Shown here piece by piece: positions 1 through 6,866 of a DNA stretch of 8,293 nt. Where the stretch lies: contig DASZSB010000117.1 in NCBI GenBank assembly GCA_035548835.1, positions 1 through 8,293 on the forward strand, written 5' to 3'. Source of the DNA: FEN-1219 sp035548835 (GTDB lineage Bacteria; Pseudomonadota; Gammaproteobacteria; Steroidobacterales; Rariloculaceae). The position numbers and the translations under genes are program-made. A model generated the notes under the pieces. That model worked only from the letters and a program-made list of their open reading frames with translations, did not search any database and was not told the DNA's origin. Within the stretch, counting starts at the first letter, position 1; each line of letters opens with the position of its first letter.

Positions 1-2073
1 CTCGTGATCGGTACTCAAGCGCACGCACAGTCGGAAGCGATCCCCGACGTCTCCCTTCGCGACACGATCGTCGTCACGGCGACGCGCGTGGAGCAGTCGA
101 GCTTCGACGTGCCGGTATCCATCGAGGCGTTCGACAAGAACACCATTCAGGACGGTCAGCCGCAGGTCAATCTGTCGGAGACCGTCGGCCGTTCGCCGGG
201 CGTCGTCGCCAACACGCGCCAGAACTACGCGCAGGACCTGCAGATCTCGATCCGCGGCTTCGGCGCGCGGTCCACGTTCGGCATCCGCGGCGTGCGTCTG
301 TACACGGACGGCGTGCCGCTCACGATGCCGGACGGCAGCGGCCAGGCCGCGAACGTCGATCTTTCCTCGGCGCAGCGCGTCGAGGTCATGCGCGGACCGT
401 TCTCGGCGCTGTACGGCAACTCGTCCGGCGGCGTGATCAGCGTGTTCACGGAGGACGGGCCGAAGGATTTCGGCATCAGCACCTCGCTCTGGACGGGCTC
501 GTTCGGCACGACGCGGCTCGGTGCCAAGATCGGCGGCGAAGCCGGCAAGGCCAACTACATCCTCGACGTCGATCGGTTCGACACCGACGGCTTCCGTGAT
601 CACAGCGCGACCACGCGCGAGACGTTCAACGGCAAGGTGCGCCTCGACCTCAGCGACCGCTCGCACCTGACGTTCATCGGCAACTACCTCAATCAGCCGG
701 ACACGCAGGACCCGCTGGGCCTCACGCTCGCGCAGATGAACACGGACCGCGAGCAGGCGGGCAACGGCGCCATCGCGCAGAACACGCGCAAGGACATCCG
801 CAATTCGCAGACGGGCGTGGTGTTCGAGCACGCGCTCTCGGCCACGGACACGATCCGCGTGCTCGGCTACTACGGCACGCGCGACGTGACGCAATGGCTG
901 GCACTGACCTTCGCCGGCCGCGGCGTGGTCGATCTCGGCCGCGACTTCAGCGGCGAGGATTTCCGCTGGACGCGCCAGACGATGATCAACAACCGGCCGT
1001 TCACGCTGAGTGCCGGCGTCAACTACGACGTCATGTACGAGGCGCGCAAGGGCTTCACGAACGCGGCCGGCGTTTCCGGCGCGCTCGGCCGCGACGAAGA
1101 CAACAAGGTGGCGAACCTCGATCCGTACGCGCAGATGCAGTGGAGCTTTGCCGACCGCTGGGCGCTGCACGCGGGCGTGCGGCGCAGCCACGTGGAGTTC
1201 ACGACGCAGGATCACTTCATCACGCCGACGAACGGCGACGACAGCGGCAGCGTGAGCTACAGCAAGACGCTGCCCGTGGTCGGCATCGTGGCAAGCGTGA
1301 GCCCGCGCGTGAACGTGTACGCCAACGTGGGCCGCGGCTTCGAGACGCCCACGTTCGCCGAGCTGGCCTACCGCTCCGTGTCGGCCACGGCCACGGGCTT
1401 CAACTTCGGGCTGCGTCCGGCCGAGACCAGCAACAGCGAGCTCGGCATGAAGGCCGTCATCAACGACAAGACGCGCGTCACGGCCGCGCTGTTTCGCACG
1501 CGTACGCAGAACGAGATCGTGACGCTCGTGAACCAGGCCGGCCGGTCGGTGTTCCAGAACGTGGATCGCACGCTGCGCGAGGGTTTCGAGCTCGCGTACG
1601 ACACGCGCTTCAACCAGAAGCTGAGCGCGTCGCTGTCCTACACGTCGCTGCGCGCCGAGTTCGCGAACGCCTTCCTGACGTGCGGCACGTCCGCGGCCTG
1701 CACCGTGCCGAATCTCGCGGTGCCGAACGGCAATCGCATTCCGGGCGTGCCGAGGCAGTTCCTGTTCGGCGAGCTGCTGTGGCAGTCGCACAAGCCGTCG
1801 GGCTTCTCGACGGCGCTCGAGATGCACAAGACCGACAGGATCTACACGACGGATCTGAACGACGAAGCCGCGCCGGCCTATACGCTGTTCAACTGGCGGG
1901 CGTCGCTCGCGCAGCAGAAGCACGGCGGCTGGAGCTTCAACGAGTTCATGCGCGTCGACAACCTGTTCGATCGCACGTACGTGGGCTCGGTCATCGTGAA
2001 CGCCTCGAACGGCCAGTACTACGAGCCCGCGCCGGGGCGCACGTTCGTGATCGGGTTCACCGCGCAGCACTGA
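1..2073 (+). CDS. pqqU: TonB-dependent outer-membrane receptor, PqqU/YncD type (5' end cut by window)
   Basis: Outer-membrane beta-barrel receptor that imports a ligand using TonB energy. E. coli PqqU (formerly YncD) takes up pyrroloquinoline quinone. The reading frame is open to base 1, and the first visible residues (…GTQAHA|QSEA) are the end of a signal peptide, so the true start lies a few tens of bases upstream; GTG at 4 is probably internal. Numbering from that GTG, a TonB-box-like DTIVVTATR lies at about 20-28. The plug domain (about 31-150) contains RQNYAQDLQISIRGFG, LYTDGVPLTMPDG and MRGPFSALYGNSSGG. The barrel runs from about 155 to 689, with GNGDDSG, GRGFETPTFAEL and a C-terminal VDNLFDRTYVGSVIVNASNG followed by YYEPAPGR. 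These blocks match my recall of E. coli YncD very closely, across both plug and barrel, and the length (about 700) agrees. The PQQ ligand is inferred from this likeness. It heads a probable operon with the next two genes. Confidence 0.88.
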   Translation, partial: LVIGTQAHAQSEAIPDVSLRDTIVVTATRVEQSSFDVPVSIEAFDKNTIQDGQPQVNLSETVGRSPGVVANTRQNYAQDLQISIRGFGARSTFGIRGVRLYTDGVPLTMPDGSGQAANVDLSSAQRVEVMRGPFSALYGNSSGGVISVFTEDGPKDFGISTSLWTGSFGTTRLGAKIGGEAGKANYILDVDRFDTDGFRDHSATTRETFNGKVRLDLSDRSHLTFIGNYLNQPDTQDPLGLTLAQMNTDREQAGNGAIAQNTRKDIRNSQTGVVFEHALSATDTIRVLGYYGTRDVTQWLALTFAGRGVVDLGRDFSGEDFRWTRQTMINNRPFTLSAGVNYDVMYEARKGFTNAAGVSGALGRDEDNKVANLDPYAQMQWSFADRWALHAGVRRSHVEFTTQDHFITPTNGDDSGSVSYSKTLPVVGIVASVSPRVNVYANVGRGFETPTFAELAYRSVSATATGFNFGLRPAETSNSELGMKAVINDKTRVTAALFRTRTQNEIVTLVNQAGRSVFQNVDRTLREGFELAYDTRFNQKLSASLSYTSLRAEFANAFLTCGTSAACTVPNLAVPNGNRIPGVPRQFLFGELLWQSHKPSGFSTALEMHKTDRIYTTDLNDEAAPAYTLFNWRASLAQQKHGGWSFNEFMRVDNLFDRTYVGSVIVNASNGQYYEPAPGRTFVIGFTAQH

Positions 2074-2113
2074 GCGGCGCGCGGCCGCAGGATTCGTAGA
2101 GGGGGGGACGGAG

Positions 2114-2869
2114 ATGCGGTTCAGGGAAATGGTGGCGGCGGTCGCGCTGGCCGTGCCGGCGGCCGCGGTGCTCGCGCAGCCCGCGCCGGACGCGGCGGCC
2201 TACGCCGCGCTCGCGAAGCTGCCCGAGATTGCGGGACTCTGGGAGATCACGTTCGGCGGCGGCCCGCGCGGGGCACCGGCCGAAGGGCCGTCGCTCACGC
2301 CGGCCTACGCGGCCAAGCTCAAGAGCTACCAGGACGCGCAGAAGCGCGGCGAGATCCAGGATTCGCCGGCCGCGAACTGCGTGCCGCCCGGCATGCCGGG
2401 CGTCATGACGCAGCCGTACCCGATCGAGATCCTGCTCACGCCGGGCAAGATCACGATCATCGCCGAGGCCTACAGCCAGTGGCGGCAGATCTTCACCGAC
2501 GGCCGCAAGCACCCCGACGACCCGGATCTCACGTACAACGGCCATTCCATCGGCCATTGGGAAGGCGACACGCTGGTTGTCGACACCGTGGGCTTCACGA
2601 CGGATACCGCGCTCGGCAACTTCGGCCTGCGCCACAGCGACAAGATGCGCATCGTCGAGCGCTTCCGCCTCGCGGCACCGGACCGGCTCGAGATTGAGAC
2701 GACGATCACGGATCCGGAGGCGTTGACGAAGCCGTGGACCACCACGCGCGCGTACGGCCGCCACCGTGACTGGACGCTGGCCGAGTACGTGTGCCAGCAG
2801 AACAACCGCAACTTCACGACCGAAGAAGGCAAGGCCGGCATCAACCTGCAGTACGAGGTGAAGAAATGA
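2114..2869 (+). CDS. Uncharacterised exported protein with GHWEGDTLVVDTVGF motif
   Basis: A probable periplasmic protein of 251 residues with unknown function. The N-terminus is a Sec signal peptide with cleavage after VLA (about residue 21). The mature part is mostly polar and beta-rich. Landmarks are LPEIAGLWEI (36-45), a Cys at 89 in NCVPPGMPGVM, SIGHWEGDTLVVDTVGF (145-161), the acidic stretch ERFRLAAPDRLEIETTITDPEA (182-203), KPWTTTRAY (206-214) and EYVCQQNNR (224-232) with a second Cys at 227. I recognise the WEGDTLVVDTVGF and EYVCxxN blocks from a large unnamed family common in environmental Proteobacteria and Acidobacteria; no activity is known to me. The two cysteines could form a disulfide. 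The start at 2114 is preceded by an unusually G-rich ribosome site (2099-2107); the next in-frame ATG (2129) has no well-spaced site. The gene lies 40 bp after the receptor and its stop overlaps the next start. Confidence 0.85.
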   Translation: MRFREMVAAVALAVPAAAVLAQPAPDAAAYAALAKLPEIAGLWEITFGGGPRGAPAEGPSLTPAYAAKLKSYQDAQKRGEIQDSPAANCVPPGMPGVMTQPYPIEILLTPGKITIIAEAYSQWRQIFTDGRKHPDDPDLTYNGHSIGHWEGDTLVVDTVGFTTDTALGNFGLRHSDKMRIVERFRLAAPDRLEIETTITDPEALTKPWTTTRAYGRHRDWTLAEYVCQQNNRNFTTEEGKAGINLQYEVKK

Positions 2870-3294
2870 GCACGCAGATTCGTCACGGACGCGCGTGGCT
2901 GGCATGGGCGGCGGCGCTCGGTGCGCTCGGGCTCGCGGGCGGCGCGCAGGCGCACCACTCGTTCAGCGTCTTCGACATGGAGCACGAGAAGACGATCGAG
3001 GGCGACATCGTCGAGTTCCAGTGGACGAATCCGCACACCTGGACCTGGCTGAACGTGAAGAACGCCGACGGCAGCGTGACCCGCTGGGGTCTCGAGGGCA
3101 TGAGCCCGAACTATCTCGGCCGCCGCGGCTGGTCGAAGGGCACGTTCAAGCCCGGCGATCACGTGAAGGCCGTGATCCTGCCGCTGAAGAGCGGCGAGCC
3201 CGGCGGCACGCTGCTGCGCGCGACGCTGCCGGACGGCAAGGAAGTCGTGAACTTTGGCCGCCCGCCGGGCGGCGGGCCCCCGCCGCAGGAGTAG
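2866..3294 (+). CDS. DUF6152 family exported protein
   Basis: A small periplasmic protein of 142 residues of unknown function. The signal peptide (n-region RHGR, hydrophobic core about 11-26) should be cut after AQA at residue 29, leaving a mature protein that starts HHSFSVFD. The rest fits DUF6152, a small beta-rich domain: IEGDIVEFQWTNPHTW (44-59), NVKNADGS (63-70), GLEGMSPNYL (75-84) and FKPGDHVKAVILPLKSG (94-110). The tail is low-complexity Gly/Pro (GRPPGGGPPPQE). The ATG at 2866 overlaps the upstream TGA (ATGA), a sign of translational coupling, so the longer frame reading upstream from 2791 is rejected. The co-transcribed receptor and exported protein point to a shared envelope process. 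The exposed N-terminal His pair plus His57 in NPH could bind metal, which is inference only. Confidence 0.87.
   Translation: MSTQIRHGRAWLAWAAALGALGLAGGAQAHHSFSVFDMEHEKTIEGDIVEFQWTNPHTWTWLNVKNADGSVTRWGLEGMSPNYLGRRGWSKGTFKPGDHVKAVILPLKSGEPGGTLLRATLPDGKEVVNFGRPPGGGPPPQE
3260..3277 (+). repeat. GC-rich inverted repeat in the 3' end of the DUF6152 gene
   Basis: A perfect 7-bp stem, GCCCGCC paired with GGCGGGC, with a 4-nt loop, encodes the Pro/Gly-rich tail. It lies about 15 bp before the stop codon and has no T-run after it. It may slow transcription or protect the mRNA end, or it may simply reflect Pro and Gly codons, which are complementary. Confidence 0.4.
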
Positions 3295-3315
3295 GGCGCG
3301 AGCCGCGCGCTCCAT

Positions 3316-3321
3316 TACAAT
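3316..3321 (+). promoter_or_regulatory. Probable -10 element of the tRNA-Arg gene
   Basis: TACAAT matches the sigma-70 -10 consensus at five of six bases and lies 9 nt before the mature tRNA 5' end. It is a small AT-rich island in very GC-rich DNA. Transcription would start only a few bases before the tRNA. No good -35 hexamer is visible at the expected distance, so the promoter call rests on the -10 and its position. It suggests the tRNA need not depend on read-through from the operon ending 36 bp upstream. Confidence 0.5.
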
Positions 3322-3330
3322 CGTCCGCAC

Positions 3331-3407
3331 GCGCCCGTAGCTCAGTTGGATAGAGCATCAGGCTTCGAACCTGAGGGTCGGGAGTTCGAGTCTCTCCGGG
3401 CGCGCCA
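3331..3407 (+). tRNA. tRNA-Arg (anticodon UCG)
   Basis: A complete 77-nt cloverleaf. The acceptor stem is GCGCCCG (3331-3337) with CGGGCGC (3397-3403), all seven pairs Watson-Crick. The D stem is GCTC/GAGC (3340-3343 and 3353-3356). The anticodon stem TCAGG/CCTGA (3358-3362 and 3370-3374) encloses the loop CTTCGAA, giving anticodon TCG. The variable region is GGGTC. The T stem GGGAG/CTCTC (3380-3384 and 3392-3396) encloses TTCGAGT. The discriminator base is G and CCA is encoded (3405-3407). It reads Arg CGA codons. Confidence 0.97.
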
Positions 3408-3452
3408 ATTCACTGCTTGTGGATGTGCACGATCTCGCACCGATGCACAGTC

Positions 3453-3476
3453 GAACCCGCGCCGTTGCTCGGGTTC
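3453..3476. repeat. Inverted repeat (hairpin) downstream of tRNA-Arg
   Basis: A perfect 7-bp stem, GAACCCG with CGGGTTC, and a 10-nt loop, located 46 bp after the tRNA. No T-run follows on either strand, so it is not a canonical intrinsic terminator. It may still mark the tRNA transcript end. Confidence 0.4.
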
Positions 3477-3491
3477 CGCGCTTACAACTGC

Positions 3492-3523
3492 GCGCGGCTG
3501 ATCTTCGCTGCGCACGGCCGCGC
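3492..3523. repeat. GC-rich inverted repeat in the convergent gap
   Basis: GCGCGGC (3492-3498) pairs with GCCGCGC (3517-3523). One G-T wobble and one further G-C pair extend the stem to nine pairs with a 14-nt loop. An A-rich stretch follows on the + strand. Read on the - strand, that A-rich DNA gives a T-rich run (TTTTCGGTTT) before the hairpin, the wrong side for an intrinsic terminator of the permease gene. Confidence 0.35.
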
Positions 3524-3562
3524 AAACCGAAAACCCTAGGAGTCGGGACACTCAATCACCTG

Positions 3563-3586
3563 TGTACCGATTCGACGGTCGGTACA
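3563..3586 (-). terminator. Candidate 3'-end hairpin of the permease operon
   Basis: A perfect 8-bp inverted repeat, TGTACCGA with TCGGTACA, and an 8-nt loop begins 5 bp past the permease stop codon on the - strand. Position and symmetry suit a transcript-end structure. It lacks a following T-tract, so it would be an atypical terminator, perhaps Rho-assisted or an RNA-stabilising stem. It could also be a protein-binding dyad. Confidence 0.4.
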
Positions 3587-3591
3587 GTCGA

Positions 3592-6135
3592 TCATTCCGT
3601 CTTCAGCGTCTCGACCGGGTCGATGCTGGCCGCGCGGCGGGCCGGCACGTAGCTCGCAAGTGCCGCCGCGGCGAGCAGCACGCCGAGCGCCGCGAGATAG
3701 GTCGGCGCGTCGAGCGGACCGATGCCGAACAGCAGCGACGACATCAGGCGCGTCAACGCGAACGCGGCTACGAGCCCGACGACGACTCCGATCGCCACCC
3801 GCGCGAGAGCGTCGCGCACGAACATCCGCTTCAGGGCGGTCGGTTGCGCGCCGAGCGCGAGCCGGATTCCGATTTCGCGCGTCCGCTGCGAAACCACGTA
3901 CGCCATCACGCCGTAGATGCCGACGACTCCCAATCCGAGCGCCATCGCAGCGGCGATCGCGAGCATCACGAGCGTGAACGACGTCTGCGCGAGGAAGCCG
4001 GCGTACAGATCCTGAAGCGTACGCACGAGAAACACGGGCAGATCGGCGTTCACCGCCCACACGGCTTGGTTGATCTCGGCGGCGAGGCTCGCCGTGCCCG
4101 CGCGCTCGCTGCGCACGACGTAGGCGATCGCCGGCATGCCGGCTTTCGGCTGCCCGAACCAGCTCTCCCTCAGCACCGGCATGTAGACGAGCCGCGGCGC
4201 GTCCAGGCTGACGCCGTCCTCGTGCACGTCGCGCACCACGCCGATGACTTCGCGCCAGATGCCCGGTGCATCCGGCCGCGATTCGCGGACGCGCTTGCCG
4301 AGCGCGGCCGCGGGCTCGCCCCAAAGCTCGCGCGCGAGACCCTCGGAGATCACGGCAACTTTGCCGCCCGCGTCCATATCCGGCCACGTGATGTCGCGCC
4401 CCGCGACCATCTGCGTGCCCACGGTCGCGAAGTAACCGGGCGCCACGTATTGGAATCGGCGTGTCGGCGGCGTCTCTCCGGCCTCGTAGCGCTGGCCTTC
4501 CACGTACAACGGGCCTGCCGGCGTGCGCCCGGCTTCCATCGGCGCGCCGAAGCCGAACGACGCGGCCTCGACCCCCGGTATCGCCGCGATCCCATCGAGG
4601 ATCTGCCGTTGGATTTGCGTGGTGCGTTCCGGATCGGTGCTGATCCCCGGAGTGATGAAGATCCGGGCGACTTGCACGGTCTCGGGCCGCGAGACGCCCG
4701 GATCGACATCTCGCAGCGCGCTGAACGTGCGGAACATCAGGCCGGAGCAGACGATCAGCACGAGCGCGAGCGCCACCTGCGCCACGACGAGCGCGTTGCG
4801 CGCTCGATGACGCTCGCGGCTCGCGGTCGCGCCGCGGGCCGCCGAGAGCGGCGCCGCGGCTTGAGCCGCGTGCTTGAACGCCGGGATCGAGCCGAGCAGC
4901 ACGCTCGACACGAGCGAGGCGACGATCACGAACGCGAGCACGGACGGATCGATTGAGATTTCTTGAAGGCGCGGCAGGTTCGTCGGTCCGAGCGCAACGA
5001 GCAGTCGCAGCCCGAGATAGGCGAGCCCGAGCCCTGCGGCGCCGCCGAGTGCGCCGAGCACCGTGCTCTCCACGAGCAGCTCTTTCGCGATGCGTCCGCG
5101 GCCGGCGCCAAGTGCTGCGCGCACCGCGAGGTCCTGGCGGCGAGCGTCCGCCCGCACGAGCATGAGGTTCGCGACGTTCGCGCAGGCGATCGCGAACACC
5201 GCACCGATCGTGCCCATCAGCACCCAGAGCGTGTTAGCGACGTTGCCGACGACCGTGTCCTTGAGCGGCACGAACGCCGGTGCGACGCGCCAGTTCGCGA
5301 TCGCGTCGCGCTGGGCGCCGCCGGGCGGCGCCGGCCAGGCCTCGAGCCAAATCGGCAGCATGCGCGCGGCGTCCGCTTGCGCGTCGGCGAGCGTCACGCC
5401 GGGTTTGAGCCGGCCGATGCCTTGCAAACCGCCGAATCCTGCGAGAACCAATCGGCTGCGATCGAACTGGATCGGCAGTATCAGCTCGGCCTCGGGCGTC
5501 ATGTTGAGGAAGCGGAATCCGGCGGGCATTACGCCGACGATTTCCGTGGGGCGTGAATTGATCGACACGCTCCGGCCGATGACGCCCGGATCGCCGCCGA
5601 ATTTCCGCTGCCAATACGCATGGGTCAGGATAACGGTACCGGCCGCTTGCGGCGCATGGTCGGCTTCGGAGAACCACCGGCCGAGCATCGCCTGAACACC
5701 GAGCGCCTGGAGCACGCCGTCCGACACGAAGAGAGTCCGCGCCTGCTCGGGGTTGCCGACACCGGTTACGGTCGCTCCGCCGTCTCCGAAGACTCCGAGG
5801 TGCTCGAGGGTCCGGTTTTCGTCGCGATAGGTGAAGTAGAGATCCGGCGACAACCCGAGCGCGCCGGAATTCAAACCGGGCGCGACGTGCTGCAGGCTCA
5901 CGAGCTCGTTCGACTGGGGGTACGACAACGGCTTGAGCAGCACGGCGTTGACGACACTGAAGACCGCGGTGTTCGCGCCGATTCCGAGCGCGAGCGTGAG
6001 CACGGCCGCGAGCGTGAACGTGGGCCGGCGCAACAGGCTGCGAAACGAATAGCGCAAATCGCGTCCCACGGAATCTGCCAGACCGATCGTGCTCGTCGAC
6101 TGGCGCTGACGCTGGGCGTTCTCGAACCGGTCCAT
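3592..6135 (-). CDS. MacB/FtsX-type duplicated orphan permease (ADOP family)
   Basis: Inner-membrane permease-like protein of 847 residues with two fused MacB-type units. Unit one has a helix at about 41-62 (LAAVLTLALGIGANTAVFS), a periplasmic MacB_PCD-like domain at about 75-295, and three helices at about 300-322, 355-383 and 398-418. Unit two has a helix at about 448-468, a periplasmic domain at about 480-712, and helices at about 718-745, 775-797 and 812-832. Each unit carries a cytoplasmic coupling motif: RRQDLAVRAALGAGRGRI (332-349) and RTREIGIRLALGA (751-763). The end, VPARRAASIDPVETLKTE, is typical of MacB permeases. No Walker A or ABC signature is present and no ATPase gene is nearby, hence an orphan permease. 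Family length is about 800-900. Substrate and energy source are unknown; MacB relatives move lipoproteins, peptides or drugs, or act as mechanotransmitters. The ATG is preceded by GGGGGAG with 7-nt spacing. It lies 57 bp after the exported lipocalin-like gene and probably shares its sigma-54 promoter. Confidence 0.9.
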   Translation of the reverse strand: MDRFENAQRQRQSTSTIGLADSVGRDLRYSFRSLLRRPTFTLAAVLTLALGIGANTAVFSVVNAVLLKPLSYPQSNELVSLQHVAPGLNSGALGLSPDLYFTYRDENRTLEHLGVFGDGGATVTGVGNPEQARTLFVSDGVLQALGVQAMLGRWFSEADHAPQAAGTVILTHAYWQRKFGGDPGVIGRSVSINSRPTEIVGVMPAGFRFLNMTPEAELILPIQFDRSRLVLAGFGGLQGIGRLKPGVTLADAQADAARMLPIWLEAWPAPPGGAQRDAIANWRVAPAFVPLKDTVVGNVANTLWVLMGTIGAVFAIACANVANLMLVRADARRQDLAVRAALGAGRGRIAKELLVESTVLGALGGAAGLGLAYLGLRLLVALGPTNLPRLQEISIDPSVLAFVIVASLVSSVLLGSIPAFKHAAQAAAPLSAARGATASRERHRARNALVVAQVALALVLIVCSGLMFRTFSALRDVDPGVSRPETVQVARIFITPGISTDPERTTQIQRQILDGIAAIPGVEAASFGFGAPMEAGRTPAGPLYVEGQRYEAGETPPTRRFQYVAPGYFATVGTQMVAGRDITWPDMDAGGKVAVISEGLARELWGEPAAALGKRVRESRPDAPGIWREVIGVVRDVHEDGVSLDAPRLVYMPVLRESWFGQPKAGMPAIAYVVRSERAGTASLAAEINQAVWAVNADLPVFLVRTLQDLYAGFLAQTSFTLVMLAIAAAMALGLGVVGIYGVMAYVVSQRTREIGIRLALGAQPTALKRMFVRDALARVAIGVVVGLVAAFALTRLMSSLLFGIGPLDAPTYLAALGVLLAAAALASYVPARRAASIDPVETLKTE

Positions 6136-6192
6136 GTCGTGACTCCCCCGGAAAACCTGAGCCGCGGATGCGTAGCCATTGCGAGTGGCGAT

Positions 6193-6699
6193 TTACCTGG
6201 CTTTGTTGAAGACCTGAAGGAACGGCGTCTCCTTACCGTTCTGATCGATGGCCGTGAGGTCAATCCGCATCGTTTTGCCGTCTGGCGCCACGCGTCGCAC
6301 ACCTTTAATGATGACGCGGTCGCCGTACTTCATGACGATGTTGACTGCGTGCTCGTCGAGCACGGTTTCGGAGTACGTGAGGGGCGTCTTCGTGCCGTTG
6401 ATCTGGAGCTCGGCGAGCGGAACCGATTGATACTGCGGATAGTCCTTGCCGTCGCTCTTCGAAACAACCTGGATGAAGTCAGGGTGCCCGTTCTGCGCTT
6501 TGCGGATCGCCACGTTGACGAGGTAGCCGTCGTCCCGCAGATCGTAGCTGCGCGTTTCGGACGCGAGCAGAAAGCTCTTCGGTAGCTCAGAGGCCTGCGG
6601 GTCGAACTCCCAGACGCCGAGCACGTGCGGAACTTGTGCCAGCGCGCTCGTGGCGCACAGAAACAGCGCGCAGGCGATGCCCGTGAGGATTTTCTTCAT
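6193..6699 (-). CDS. Small exported lipocalin-like protein, function unknown
   Basis: Predicted periplasmic protein of 168 residues. The signal peptide MKKILTGIACALFLCATSALA is cut before QVPHVLG. The mature part opens with GVWEFDPQASELPKS (28-42), close to the GTWKLNxxKSxxxPKS opening I recall from small secreted proteins abundant in Acidobacteria and related soil bacteria. Alternating polar and hydrophobic strands follow, with DGKDYPQYQSVPLAEL (83-98), DRVIIKGVRRVAPDGKTMRIDLTAID (127-152) and the end TPFLQVFNKAR. The pattern suggests one small lipocalin-like beta barrel; ligand unknown. The start is fixed by AGGAG (6707-6711), 7 nt before ATG, and by the signal peptide; the frame continues upstream to 6891 but that extension overlaps the promoter. 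It is first in a two-gene unit with the permease, so it may bind that permease's substrate or signal. Confidence 0.85.
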   Translation of the reverse strand: MKKILTGIACALFLCATSALAQVPHVLGVWEFDPQASELPKSFLLASETRSYDLRDDGYLVNVAIRKAQNGHPDFIQVVSKSDGKDYPQYQSVPLAELQINGTKTPLTYSETVLDEHAVNIVMKYGDRVIIKGVRRVAPDGKTMRIDLTAIDQNGKETPFLQVFNKAR

Positions 6700-6737
6700 C
6701 GAACTTCTCCTGCGGATTTGATCCTTGCCACGAGGAG

Positions 6738-6753
6738 AGCAAGCGCCGTGCCA
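6738..6753 (-). promoter_or_regulatory. Sigma-54 (RpoN) promoter
   Basis: The - strand reads TGGCACG-GCGC-TTGCT, an exact match to the core consensus TGGCACG-N4-TTGCW, with the invariant GG (-24) and GC (-12) correctly spaced. If C at 6739 is -12, transcription starts near 6727, leaving a 28-nt leader that includes AGGAG and the ATG at 6699. Strand, distance and intergenic location all fit. Eleven fixed bases would match by chance in well under one in a hundred windows this size. Sigma-54 promoters need an ATP-dependent enhancer-binding protein, and none is encoded here. Confidence 0.75.
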
Positions 6754-6836
6754 TGCACGACGTGTCGCGCAGGCGCCTGATTTCGTTGGCGCGGCGACGT
6801 CGTGAGTGAGTGCCCCGACGCGCGGCCGTCCCGCTA

Positions 6837-6861
6837 TCGCGACCCGCGTGTCGCGAACACG
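6837..6861. promoter_or_regulatory. Candidate enhancer-binding dyad upstream of the sigma-54 promoter
   Basis: Two palindromic TCGCGA hexamers (6837-6842 and 6851-6856) are separated by 8 bp. Overlapping the second is a perfect dyad, CGTGT-N5-ACACG (6847-6861). The 9-mer CGTGTCGCG recurs nearer the promoter at 6761-6769. The dyad centre is about 127 bp upstream of the predicted sigma-54 start site, the usual range for an activator site. The protein that would bind is unknown. Confidence 0.35.
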
Positions 6862-6866
6862 AGACC

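Noticed and set aside
894..2099. 401-codon open frame overlapping the receptor gene in another + frame
   Set aside because: The product is Arg/Ala low-complexity and the overlapping receptor frame has strong family blocks throughout; it is a GC-rich shadow frame.
3331..3407. tRNA-Arg as an integration (att) site for a mobile element
   Set aside because: I found no second copy of the tRNA 3' end in the window and no integrase; the flanking genes look like ordinary chromosomal content.
3562..4956. 464-codon open frame on the + strand opposite the permease gene
   Set aside because: It is antisense to a clear MacB-type permease, is dominated by Arg, His, Glu and Ala as expected from complementary GC-rich codons, and has no recognisable domain.
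3592..6135. Full MacB-type ABC transporter
   Set aside because: No Walker A, Walker B or ABC signature occurs, and both halves are permease units; the orphan duplicated type fits better.
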